A program made the position numbers and the translations under genes. Under the pieces are notes generated by a model that saw nothing but the letters and a program-made list of their open reading frames with translations, ran no database searches and was not told the DNA's origin. From Aureispira sp045105775 (GTDB lineage: Bacteria; Bacteroidota; Bacteroidia; Chitinophagales; Saprospiraceae): a stretch of DNA of 64,000 nt. The stretch is taken from NCBI GenBank assembly GCA_045105775.1, contig JBGCDW010000083.1:1-64000 (forward strand), read 5' to 3'. This document shows positions 35,819 through 43,815 of this stretch, one piece after another. Positions within the stretch are counted from its first letter, which is position 1, and every line of letters starts with the position of its first letter.

Positions 35819-36695
35819 TTTGGAAAATAATCCTTCTACCCCTTTATTGCAGCTCCTCTCCTTTGCTTTTATTTGGTTGTGCTGTGCCTTGATGGGGAGT
35901 TTGTTTCTCTCCTTTTTTACGCAAGGAAACAACTGGACAAGTCTGTCTGTTATTCTAGACCAAATCAACAATTCTAAAGATGGTGATTTGGTCAACCAAT
36001 TACGCTATGTTCAAATCATAGGACATTTGTCCAACTATCTTTTGCCCGCTCTAATTTTTCTTTTTGCGTGGTATCGTCCACAAGCATGGGCTACTACACA
36101 ATTAGCCAAAGCCCCTCCTCTAAAAATTACTCTAATAAGTTTGGTCGCTGTATTTGCTTTGTTCCCTTTTATTTCTTGGGTTTATTATTGGAATATGACC
36201 TTAATTCCTACAGATTGGATTAGTACAGATAAGTTGGAATTGCAAGCTGCATTTTTAAACATGAGAAATGGTTATGAATTGTTCCTCAATATTTTTCTAT
36301 TAGGGGTGGTTGCTGCGCTTGGAGAGGAATTAGTTTTTAGAGGAATCATTCAACGAATACTCACCCAATGGAGCGGCCAAGTACATGGTAGTGCTGTTCT
36401 TACCGCAGTGCTATTTTCTTTTATTCATTTTCAATGGGAAGGATTTGTAGCACGTTTTCTTTTAGGATTATTATTTTGTTATATACTGGTTTATACCCAG
36501 AACTTATGGATTCCTATTCTTCTACATTTTTGCTTCAATAGCATACAGGTAGTTATTCCTTATTTCAATCCTGAATTGGTAAAAGATGCAGGAGAAACGG
36601 TGGCCATTCCTTTATTGGGCGCATTATTGAGTTTGGGTATATTTAGCATAATTTGGAAAACATTCATTTTGAATAAAAATAAAATTTATAAATAA
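35805..36695 (+). CDS. CPBP-family intramembrane protease
   Basis: A 296-aa polytopic membrane protein with the three CPBP (Abi/CAAX protease-like) motifs: GEELVFRGIIQRI (EExxxR), FSFIHFQWEG (FxxxH) and LLHFCFNSIQ (HxxxN). Family members are intramembrane glutamic proteases with roles from prenyl-protein processing to bacteriocin immunity. The role here is unknown. It starts 14 bp inside the aminotransferase gene and ends 2 bp before cdsA, so translation is probably coupled. Confidence 0.85.
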   Translation: MELNNLENNPSTPLLQLLSFAFIWLCCALMGSLFLSFFTQGNNWTSLSVILDQINNSKDGDLVNQLRYVQIIGHLSNYLLPALIFLFAWYRPQAWATTQLAKAPPLKITLISLVAVFALFPFISWVYYWNMTLIPTDWISTDKLELQAAFLNMRNGYELFLNIFLLGVVAALGEELVFRGIIQRILTQWSGQVHGSAVLTAVLFSFIHFQWEGFVARFLLGLLFCYILVYTQNLWIPILLHFCFNSIQVVIPYFNPELVKDAGETVAIPLLGALLSLGIFSIIWKTFILNKNKIYK

Positions 36696-36697
36696 AA

Positions 36698-37552
36698 ATG
36701 AGTTTAAAGCAAAGAACCATTACAGGATTAATTATGGGCTTCGTTATGATAACAGCCTGCTTATTTGATCCGATTACTTGTAGCTTATTGTTCTTACTGA
36801 TTAATGTCTTATGTCTTTGGGAATTGGGTACCCATGTACTCGCCCACGATGGCACTCCTACTACCAATTTAATTAGACATGGAGCCTTGGTACTTATTGG
36901 CAGTTTTTTTCCTGTACTAGCAATCATGGTTTGGATCTTTGGGCAGAGCAATTGGCAATGGCTCATCTATCTCTTTCCATTGTTGGCTGCACTCCTATTT
37001 TTATTTGAATTGTTTGGCAAATCACTCAAGCCCTTTAATAATATTGGATTTATGAGTCTTGGAGTGATTTACATTGGTATTCCAATGACGTTAGCCATTT
37101 GGATATGTAGCAGCCCTGTAGCAGCATTTGGAGGCGTAGGCAATTACTTTATGATGGCCGTCTTTTTTATGGTTTGGGCCAGTGATGTTTTTGCCTATCT
37201 CATCGGATCTAAGATTGGCAAAAGCAAAATGTTCCCTCGTATTTCACCCAACAAAACATGGGAAGGCACTCTAAGTGGTGTAGCAGGTGCCATCCTTACA
37301 GGCTACTTATGTTCCCTGTTATTTCAAGGTTTGGCCCTACCCTTAGGCTTCTGGATTGGGGCTGCTTGTATATGCACTGTATTTGGAATTCTTGGAGACT
37401 TGGTAGAGTCTATGTTTAAGCGCAGTTTGGGGATCAAAGATTCAGGAAATCTACTGCCAGGACATGGGGGGTTCTTAGATCGTTTTGATGCCTTTATTTT
37501 TGTGGTGCCTTTTATTTACACCTATATTGTCATTTACTTTCAAATTTGGTAA
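36698..37552 (+). CDS. cdsA: Phosphatidate cytidylyltransferase
   Basis: The inner-membrane enzyme that makes CDP-diacylglycerol from phosphatidate and CTP, the branch point of phospholipid synthesis. About seven to eight helices are present. The family signature is complete near the C-terminus: SMFKRSLGIKDSG then LLPGHGGFLDRFD (near residues 246-273), preceded by SPNKTWEGTLSGVAGA. At 284 aa it is full length. It ends the three-gene operon, and a strong terminator follows. Confidence 0.95.
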   Translation: MSLKQRTITGLIMGFVMITACLFDPITCSLLFLLINVLCLWELGTHVLAHDGTPTTNLIRHGALVLIGSFFPVLAIMVWIFGQSNWQWLIYLFPLLAALLFLFELFGKSLKPFNNIGFMSLGVIYIGIPMTLAIWICSSPVAAFGGVGNYFMMAVFFMVWASDVFAYLIGSKIGKSKMFPRISPNKTWEGTLSGVAGAILTGYLCSLLFQGLALPLGFWIGAACICTVFGILGDLVESMFKRSLGIKDSGNLLPGHGGFLDRFDAFIFVVPFIYTYIVIYFQIW

Positions 37553-37582
37553 GACCATTCTAAGTTAATATGATTGACATAA

Positions 37583-37620
37583 CAAGGTGCTTTGGAGCGG
37601 TCCAAAGCACCTTGCTTTTT
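37583..37620 (+). terminator. Terminator after cdsA
   Basis: Perfect 14-bp arms (37583-37596 and 37601-37614), GCGG loop, then a T-run. It is a strong intrinsic terminator, also usable for the convergent gene at 37657. Confidence 0.9.
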
Positions 37621-37656
37621 TACATAGTCATTCAAAAAGTTTAACTTTGGTTAAGC

Positions 37657-38373
37657 TTACGACATCTCCGTCAATGTTCTCCACAAAGTAATGACTTCTT
37701 GTAAAGCAAGTTGAGATGACTTACTCTTATTCTTATTGTATTGGTTGATGAGTTGTTGCAATTGCGTTTTTTGTGTTGCTAGTTGTAGTTCCAGCTCATC
37801 GGGCGCAATAGCCTCTCTATTGACCAACAAATCACTTAAGTCTTGGTTGAATTGCGTCAATTCTGCGGTCAAATCAGCCGTTGCGTTTTCTTGTGGAGGA
37901 GCTTGCATGGCCTTCCATTCCTTTTCAGTCAGTACTACTCCCGAACGATTGCCAAACAAGGGTTTCGCTTTTTTCAACAACTGATTCCAGCCACTCGTAG
38001 GTATTTGCGATTGCAAAGGCACCAAAAACACCACTTCTTTCCCCTTTTGTTCCTCTACAAATGCTAGACCTGTTGCTACCTGTTTCACTCCAATAGAAAA
38101 GCGTTTTTGTTGGCCGCCTGGTTTGGTTTCTACTTTACTAAAATGTTTTTCTAAAGTAGTATGATTGCCAAAATCAATAAAATGCCCCTTGGGTTCTCCT
38201 GGCTGATCATTGAAGTAATCTAAGATTAAATGAAAAGGCGTTGTTTCTCCTTTGCGATTGGATAAACGTCCACAACAGGCACGTGCCCTATTCTTCATGA
38301 CAACGGTTGTCAAATGAGTAACAGAGCGATCTCGCTTATCAAAAACCTTAAAATTTAGTTTACTTTTGAACAT
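37657..38373 (-). CDS. Unrecognised two-part protein with coiled-coil C-terminus
   Basis: A 238-aa soluble protein that I cannot assign. Residues about 44-150 form a compact alpha/beta-looking domain (HLILDYFNDQPGEPKGHFID, FSIGVKQVATGLAFVEEQKG, VVFLVPLQSQIPTSGWNQLL, KKAKPLFGNRSGVVL). Residues 165-235 are helical and Gln-rich with heptad character (LELQLATQKTQLQQLINQYN). The first domain appears to align with residues 67-175 of the unrecognised protein at 62762, so they may be members of one lineage-specific family. It has no signal peptide and no obvious catalytic residues. It has no operon partner. Confidence 0.65.
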   Translation of the reverse strand: MFKSKLNFKVFDKRDRSVTHLTTVVMKNRARACCGRLSNRKGETTPFHLILDYFNDQPGEPKGHFIDFGNHTTLEKHFSKVETKPGGQQKRFSIGVKQVATGLAFVEEQKGKEVVFLVPLQSQIPTSGWNQLLKKAKPLFGNRSGVVLTEKEWKAMQAPPQENATADLTAELTQFNQDLSDLLVNREAIAPDELELQLATQKTQLQQLINQYNKNKSKSSQLALQEVITLWRTLTEMS

Positions 38374-38589
38374 AGCACGGATATATAGGAATATAATGTG
38401 GTGTTTAAAATACCAATTTTCTAATAAAATTCCAAGAAATTATTTCTATTAGACCTACTTAAAAAACAAAACCCAAACAAGCAATGCACCACCGCTTGAA
38501 TCGCATACCATTGCCATCCATAATCAGGTCTAATAATCTATTCCCACACCTTTAGAAGGCAAACTAGCTATTTTTTTGAAGGCATTTTT

Positions 38590-38621
38590 TTTGGTAATTC
38601 CTGTAGAATGCTGTAGTTTTG
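38590..38621 (+). promoter_or_regulatory. Consensus promoter of the ileS leader
   Basis: TTTG (38590-38593), a 20-bp spacer and TAGTTTTG (38614-38621) match the Bacteroidota -33/-7 consensus exactly. Transcription would start near 38626, only a few nucleotides before the leader-peptide ATG at 38631. The upstream stretch (38374-38589) shows no gene. Confidence 0.7.
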
Positions 38622-38630
38622 TTAGGCATT

Positions 38631-38702
38631 ATGAAAAAACAAAATTTCAATATAAACAGCAATATTATTATTAGCACTTCAGAAGGTATCTGTTTGTGTT
38701 AA
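38631..38702 (+). CDS. Isoleucine-rich leader peptide of ileS
   Basis: A 23-codon frame encoding MKKQNFNINSNIIISTSEGI then CLC and TAA. Five residues are isoleucine (codons 8, 12, 13, 14, 20; ATA, ATT x3, ATC), of which three are consecutive. It sits between a consensus promoter and an intrinsic terminator, upstream of isoleucyl-tRNA synthetase. The end of the frame (38685-38694, GGTATCTGTT) is perfectly complementary to 38732-38741 in the terminator. A six-base segment before the Ile triplet (38654-38659, AAACAG) can in turn pair with 38690-38695. These are regions 1, 2 and 3 of a classical attenuator. The peptide itself has probably no function after translation. Confidence 0.7.
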   Translation: MKKQNFNINSNIIISTSEGICLC

Positions 38703-38761
38703 TTGACCTTGTTTTGAATCAATGAAGCTCTAACAGATACCAATTTGTTAGAGCTTTTTTT
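38685..38761 (+). terminator. Attenuator (terminator/antiterminator) of ileS
   Basis: The terminator has perfect 11-bp arms AAGCTCTAACA (38725-38735) and TGTTAGAGCTT (38746-38756) followed by a U-run. The competing antiterminator pairs 38685-38694 with 38732-38741 over 10 bp, which takes away the last four bases of the 5' arm and half the loop. A ribosome that reaches the leader stop codon (38700-38702) covers the first segment and lets the terminator form. A ribosome stalled at the Ile codons (38664-38672) leaves it free. No other plus-strand gene lies upstream that this terminator could serve. Confidence 0.7.
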
Positions 38762-38820
38762 ATTTTTGTTGCTTTGATAAGAGCTGCTTAAAGTATTATC
38801 AATAGAATCTTCCTTAAATC

Positions 38821-38859
38821 GAAGTTGTGTATAATGAATTAAAACGCTAAAACAACTTC
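38821..38859 (+). other. Hairpin in ileS 5' leader
   Basis: GAAGTTGT (38821-38828) and ACAACTTC (38852-38859) form an inverted repeat with a 23-nt loop. It ends 20 nt before the GTG start of ileS. The right arm is a copy of the recurrent AAACAACTTC motif seen before several other genes. Confidence 0.45.
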
Positions 38860-38879
38860 CTAATATTAATCTATTCATT

Positions 38880-41800
38880 GTGAACAAGTACAAAGAATAC
38901 CAACAGTTAGATTTACCCCAAATAGATCGAGAATTGCTCGAATTTTGGAAAACAAAGCAAATTTTTGAAAAGAGCATGAGCGAGCGCGAAGATGCTCCTA
39001 GCTTTGTGTTTTTTGAAGGCCCACCATCAGCCAATGGCAAACCTGGCATTCATCATGTTTTGGCGCGTTCTGTCAAAGATGTTTTTTGCCGCTTCCAAAC
39101 CATGCAAGGAAAATTGGTCCGTCGCAAAGCAGGTTGGGACACCCACGGCCTTCCTATTGAATTGGCCGTAGAAAAACAGCTCCAAATCACTAAGGAAGAT
39201 ATTGGGCACAAAATATCTGTAGATGACTACAACAAAGCTTGTAAAGAGACCGTCATGCTTTACAAGGATATGTGGGATGAATTGACTGTAAAAATGGGGT
39301 ATTGGGTAGACATGAGCGAGCCTTATATCACTTATGAGAACAACTATATAGAATCGGTGTGGTGGTTGCTCAAAAAATTGTACAACGATGAAATGTTGTA
39401 CAAAGGCTACACCATACAGCCCTACTCCCCCGCAGCAGGTACAGGATTGAGTTCGCACGAATTGAATATGCCTGGTTGTTATAAGGATGTAACCGATACA
39501 ACAGTAGTGGCACAATTTAAGGTAAAACCCAACAAGGTGTTGCCTGAAGATACTTTTATCTTAGCTTGGACTACTACGCCTTGGACACTCCCTTCCAATA
39601 CGGCACTTTGTGTCGGTCCAAAAATTGAATATGTATTGGTAAAAACCTACAACCAATATACAGGGCTTCCTATGCACGTGGTGTTGGCCAAGGCATTGGT
39701 GGGCAAACAACTCAGTGGTAAATATAAAGTAAGTAGTGAAGAATTGCCTTTAGAGGCTTACAAACATGGCGATAAGCATATTCCTTATACCGTAGTATCC
39801 GAATACAAAGGCACGGACTTGATCGGGCTTTCTTATGAGCAGCTCCTACCCTTTGCACAACCTGATGACCAAACAATGGTTCCCTTCCGTGTCATTGGTG
39901 GCAACTTTGTAACAACGGCAGATGGTACTGGAATCGTACACATTGCCCCTACCTTTGGTGGAGATGATGCTATGGTGGCCAAACAATCAGATATTCCTCC
40001 TATGTTGGTAAAGAATGAGGAAGGTGATTTGGTCCCCTTGGTAGATTTGCAAGGAAAATTCCGTCCAGAAATGGGCACGTATGCTGGTGCGTATGTCAAA
40101 AACGAATACTACAAAGCTGGCGAAGCTCCCGAAAAATCGATTGATGTTCAATTGGCCATACAGCTCAAGACCGAAAACAAAGCCTTTAAAGTAGAAAAAT
40201 ACAAACACAGTTATCCACATTGTTGGCGTACAGACAAACCTGTTTTGTATTATCCACTCGATTCTTGGTTTGTGAAAGCTACTGCCAAGAAAAAACGCAT
40301 GTCTGAGCTCAACCAAACCATCAACTGGAAGCCTGCTTCTACTGGTGAAAAACGTTTTGGTGGATGGTTGGACAACTTACAAGATTGGAACTTGTCGCGC
40401 TCTCGCTATTGGGGAATTCCTTTGCCCATCTGGCGCACAGAGGATGAGCGTGAAGAATGGTGCATTGGCTCTATTGAGGAATTACAACAAGCTGTAGAAG
40501 CGGCCAATCAAGCCTTTAATTTATCACAAGAAGTGCCCAAAGACTTGCATCGTCCTTATATCGATGCTGTAGTCCTAGTGAGTCCTTCTGGCAAAAAGAT
40601 GCATAGAGAAACAGACCTTATTGATGTATGGTTTGACAGTGGTTCTATGCCTTATGCCCAGTGGCATTATCCATTTGAGAACAAGGAATTGATTGATAAT
40701 GCCTTGCAAAACCTAGAAGGGGAACGTGCCTTTCCTGCCGATTTTATAGCAGAGGGCGTAGACCAAACACGCGGTTGGTTTTATACCTTGCACGCCATTT
40801 CTACTATGTGTTTTGATACCATTGCGTATAAGAATGTAGTCTCCAATGGTTTGGTTTTGGATAAGAATGGCTTAAAAATGTCTAAATCTAAAGGCAATGC
40901 AGTAGAGCCATTTGAAATCTTGTCTAAGTATGGAGCCGATGCCACTCGCTGGTATATGCTCACCAATGCACAACCTTGGGACAACCTGCGTTTTAATGAA
41001 ACTGTATTGGACGAAACCAGACGCAAGCTATTTGGCACATTATACAATACGTATAATTTCTTTGCTACCTATGCCAATGTCGATAATTATGATGGTTTGA
41101 GCCTAAAAGGTTTCCGTTATGGCAATGAAGTCGCCTTAGAGAAACGTCCAGAAATTGATCGTTGGATTATTTCTTTGTTGAATTCCTTGGTGCAGTCGGT
41201 AGAGAAGGATTTTGAAAATTATGAACCCACCAATGCAGGGCGTAAGATTGCAGATTTTGTAGACCGTCACTTGAGCAATTGGTATGTGCGTTTGTGCCGC
41301 CGCCGTTTCTGGAAAGGAGAGCAAAATGAGGATAAACTAGCTGCTTATCAGACCTTGTACCACTGTCTGGTTACGTTGTCTAAAGTTATGGCTCCTATTG
41401 CGCCTTTCTTTACCGATTGGTTGTATCAAAATCTAAATGGAGTCACACAGCAAGAGTCGCACGAATCGGTTCACTTGGCCTTTTTCCCAAAAGCAGATCA
41501 AGCTGCCATTGACACGGTATTGGAACAACGCATGAGTTATGCCCAACGTATCACGTCTTTGGTCTTGTCCTTACGTAAAAAGGAAGCCATTCGTGTACGC
41601 CAACCTTTGCAAAAAATCTTGTTGCCTGTCTTAAACCAAGATTTCCAAAACCAAGTAGAAGCGGTAGAGAATCTTTTGTTATCAGAATTAAACATCAAAG
41701 AAATTGAATATGTTTCTGATGCTTCGGGGATTATCAAAAAAGGAGTCAAGCCTAACTTTAAGGTACTAGGGAAGCGTCTGGGCAAAAACATGAAAGCGGG

Positions 41801-42260
41801 CAAAGCTGCTATTGAAGCTTTTACACAAGAAGATATTGCTCAATTGGAACGAGAGGGTCAATATACCTTGGAGTTAGATGGACAGGCTTTTGAACTGGAA
41901 CTCTCAGATGTTACCATTACATCAGAAGATATAGAAGGTTGGTTAGTGGCTAGTGATGCCGAAATTACCGTAGCCTTGGATGCTACCATTACACCAGTAT
42001 TGGAAGCAGAAGGTATGGCTAGAGAATTGGTGAATAGAATTCAAAACTTACGCAAAGATCAAGACCTTGACGTAACGGATAGAATTCGTCTAACCATTCA
42101 ACAACATCAGGCTATCAACCAAGCAGTCTTGCAATTTGAAGATTACATCAGTCAAGAAGTGTTAGCCACTCAACTTGACGTAGTGGACGAACCTTTTGAT
42201 GGACATGAAGTAGCATTGATTGATGATATTGTGGTACACATTGCCGTTAAAAAACAATAA
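38880..42260 (+). CDS. ileS: Isoleucyl-tRNA synthetase
   Basis: Class Ia synthetase that charges tRNA-Ile. The start is GTG at 38880. The HIGH-type motif is PPSANGKPGIHHVLARSVKD (residues 48 on), the editing (CP1) domain spans about 200-400, and the KMSKS motif is LKMSKSKGNAVEP near 665. Anticodon-binding and C-terminal domains bring it to 1126 aa, longer than the roughly 940 aa of the E. coli enzyme but usual in Bacteroidota. It is preceded by a putative leader-peptide attenuator, so expression is probably tuned to charged tRNA-Ile. A clear terminator follows. Confidence 0.97.
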   Translation: MNKYKEYQQLDLPQIDRELLEFWKTKQIFEKSMSEREDAPSFVFFEGPPSANGKPGIHHVLARSVKDVFCRFQTMQGKLVRRKAGWDTHGLPIELAVEKQLQITKEDIGHKISVDDYNKACKETVMLYKDMWDELTVKMGYWVDMSEPYITYENNYIESVWWLLKKLYNDEMLYKGYTIQPYSPAAGTGLSSHELNMPGCYKDVTDTTVVAQFKVKPNKVLPEDTFILAWTTTPWTLPSNTALCVGPKIEYVLVKTYNQYTGLPMHVVLAKALVGKQLSGKYKVSSEELPLEAYKHGDKHIPYTVVSEYKGTDLIGLSYEQLLPFAQPDDQTMVPFRVIGGNFVTTADGTGIVHIAPTFGGDDAMVAKQSDIPPMLVKNEEGDLVPLVDLQGKFRPEMGTYAGAYVKNEYYKAGEAPEKSIDVQLAIQLKTENKAFKVEKYKHSYPHCWRTDKPVLYYPLDSWFVKATAKKKRMSELNQTINWKPASTGEKRFGGWLDNLQDWNLSRSRYWGIPLPIWRTEDEREEWCIGSIEELQQAVEAANQAFNLSQEVPKDLHRPYIDAVVLVSPSGKKMHRETDLIDVWFDSGSMPYAQWHYPFENKELIDNALQNLEGERAFPADFIAEGVDQTRGWFYTLHAISTMCFDTIAYKNVVSNGLVLDKNGLKMSKSKGNAVEPFEILSKYGADATRWYMLTNAQPWDNLRFNETVLDETRRKLFGTLYNTYNFFATYANVDNYDGLSLKGFRYGNEVALEKRPEIDRWIISLLNSLVQSVEKDFENYEPTNAGRKIADFVDRHLSNWYVRLCRRRFWKGEQNEDKLAAYQTLYHCLVTLSKVMAPIAPFFTDWLYQNLNGVTQQESHESVHLAFFPKADQAAIDTVLEQRMSYAQRITSLVLSLRKKEAIRVRQPLQKILLPVLNQDFQNQVEAVENLLLSELNIKEIEYVSDASGIIKKGVKPNFKVLGKRLGKNMKAGKAAIEAFTQEDIAQLEREGQYTLELDGQAFELELSDVTITSEDIEGWLVASDAEITVALDATITPVLEAEGMARELVNRIQNLRKDQDLDVTDRIRLTIQQHQAINQAVLQFEDYISQEVLATQLDVVDEPFDGHEVALIDDIVVHIAVKKQ

Positions 42261-42286
42261 ATTCTAAATAAAATTCAACCTATATG

Positions 42287-42319
42287 GCTCCTTATACTCC
42301 AGTGTATAAGGAGCTTTTT
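42287..42319 (+). terminator. Terminator of ileS
   Basis: Perfect 11-bp arms GCTCCTTATAC (42287-42297) and GTATAAGGAGC (42304-42314) with a 6-nt loop, then T5. Confidence 0.9.
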
Positions 42320-42506
42320 ATATAATTATAAAATTTCCTTAATTCCTATAATCTAGGGAAATCCCTATGAATTTTAAAATACATTCCAACTACATTTGTT
42401 AAACAATCAACTAGCAACTATTCTAATCAAATTTTACTTGTGATTGTGCAGGTGTTCTCCAAAAAACCTAATTATAAACAGAGTAGGAACTTGAATTTTA
42501 TCGTAA

Positions 42507-42707
42507 ATGCACTCCAATACCGCACTCAACCATTATATTTTTTGTACCATTGAAACACCCCTTAATAAATCCTCTCTTTTTGGGGAATTTATAGAGGATA
42601 TTGTCGTCTTTATCCAATTCAACCTAATCCTACACATCCTCATTTATATCTGTGCGCTTGCCATTGTCTATTTTTTATTTTCGACCTTGAGAGAAGAAAT
42701 TCAATAA
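42507..42707 (+). CDS. Possible small membrane protein
   Basis: A 66-codon frame with a long hydrophobic helix in its second half (FIQFNLILHILIYICALAIVYFLF), ending in a short charged tail (STLREEIQ). I do not recognise it. Support comes from its place between two terminators and a TAnnTTTG match (TACATTTG, 42391-42398) about 110 bp upstream. The AT-rich codons and lack of family evidence mean that it could also be chance. Confidence 0.35.
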   Translation: MHSNTALNHYIFCTIETPLNKSSLFGEFIEDIVVFIQFNLILHILIYICALAIVYFLFSTLREEIQ

Positions 42708-42735
42708 AATACTCGTTAAGCTATTTTTTGAGCAC

Positions 42736-42771
42736 AAAAAAGCTCTTATAAAGCTTGTGTAGAGGCTTTTT
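42736..42771 (+). terminator. Terminator-like hairpin
   Basis: AAAAAGCTCT and AGAGGCTTTTT pair with one bulged G around a loop of about 14 nt. It ends a transcript from the left, which supports the small frame at 42507-42707. Confidence 0.5.
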
Positions 42772-42876
42772 GATAAGGATTCATAGTCTTTTCCTGAAAA
42801 TATTTTTACTTTGGGATAATCAAGACTATTCCTTGATATTGAATATGAATCTACCTCTAGCTAAACCAATAAGAGT

Positions 42877-43809
42877 ATGAAGAATCTCAATGGCCGCCCA
42901 ACTGTTATATTTGATCCCAAAACAACGGGACTAAATGACCAAGAATTTAGAGCACTGACGGAGGAAATGCGGGGAACTGGAGATACTTACTATACAGCCA
43001 ATCAACTTTATAGTTCCTATTTGGGCACAGGTAAAGTTTCTTGCATGACTAGGTTTTTTCTTTTTATACTAGTCGTTGTTACCACTGTTTTTATGATTAA
43101 TATTAACTATGTTAAGAACACCTATTTGGGTAACTCTATGTATATAGATGTAGCTCTTATTGGGGTATTTGCTGCAGCAATGACGGGCTTGTTTACCCTC
43201 AAGGATAAGATCAAAATAAGTTATGAGGAGTTTGACCAATTGCTTCAACGTTGGTTAAAACACCAGCCTATGCCTAATTTATTGATTAAGCCATCTTTGC
43301 AAGAAGCCCCTTCCAATCCGTTTGGCGAACAAGATTTATACGATTATGGTGTAGAGAGTATCTTGGTGGTGGACAAAGATATTTATGTAGATTTATTTGT
43401 TAAAAACAACTACCAAGCAGAATGGAAAGCAGTGGTTATTTCACAAAATGCTTATCCTCATTATCTAATTACACAAGTCCAAAAAATATTAGATGATAAC
43501 CCAAGTATCAAACTACAATATTTGCACGATTCTACCTCCAACCAGTTTGACATGCGCGCCAAGTTGGATGGCTTCTTAAGAATACCAACATCTGTAGAAG
43601 AGGTGGATTTGGGATTGAATGAAGACGATAGTAATAAAACAGATATCCTCAAAACACGCTCGGCAGAAAACAAAGGATTACAACTAGATCACCTCCCTCC
43701 TGCTCGTCTCGCACAAACTATGGGTGTTGCTGTTGTTGGTGGTATTTTGATTGGTGAAGTTTTACGCTCTTACAATAGCAATTCGGGAGGAAGCAGTGAC
43801 TTTGGTTAA
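42877..43809 (+). CDS. Unrecognised two-helix membrane protein
   Basis: A 310-aa protein. The N-terminal 60 residues are soluble (VIFDPKTTGLNDQEFRALTE). Two transmembrane helices follow (FFLFILVVVTTVFMININYV, about 61-80, and YIDVALIGVFAAAMTGLFTL, about 90-109), then a soluble alpha/beta domain (about 115-260) and a Gly/Ser-rich tail preceded by TMGVAVVGGILIGEVL, possibly a third membrane segment. I do not recognise a family. The asparagine-synthase-like gene starts 7 bp after its stop codon, so the two are probably one operon together with the LRR gene. Confidence 0.75.
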   Translation: MKNLNGRPTVIFDPKTTGLNDQEFRALTEEMRGTGDTYYTANQLYSSYLGTGKVSCMTRFFLFILVVVTTVFMININYVKNTYLGNSMYIDVALIGVFAAAMTGLFTLKDKIKISYEEFDQLLQRWLKHQPMPNLLIKPSLQEAPSNPFGEQDLYDYGVESILVVDKDIYVDLFVKNNYQAEWKAVVISQNAYPHYLITQVQKILDDNPSIKLQYLHDSTSNQFDMRAKLDGFLRIPTSVEEVDLGLNEDDSNKTDILKTRSAENKGLQLDHLPPARLAQTMGVAVVGGILIGEVLRSYNSNSGGSSDFG

Positions 43810-43815
43810 GATATT

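Noticed and set aside
38374..38880. T-box riboswitch upstream of ileS
   Set aside because: No T-box consensus (TGGNACC antiterminator bulge or specifier stem) is present. The short Ile-rich frame and its pairing explain the terminator better, and T-boxes are not typical of Bacteroidota.
39027..39515. 162-codon frame on the minus strand
   Set aside because: Antisense to ileS.
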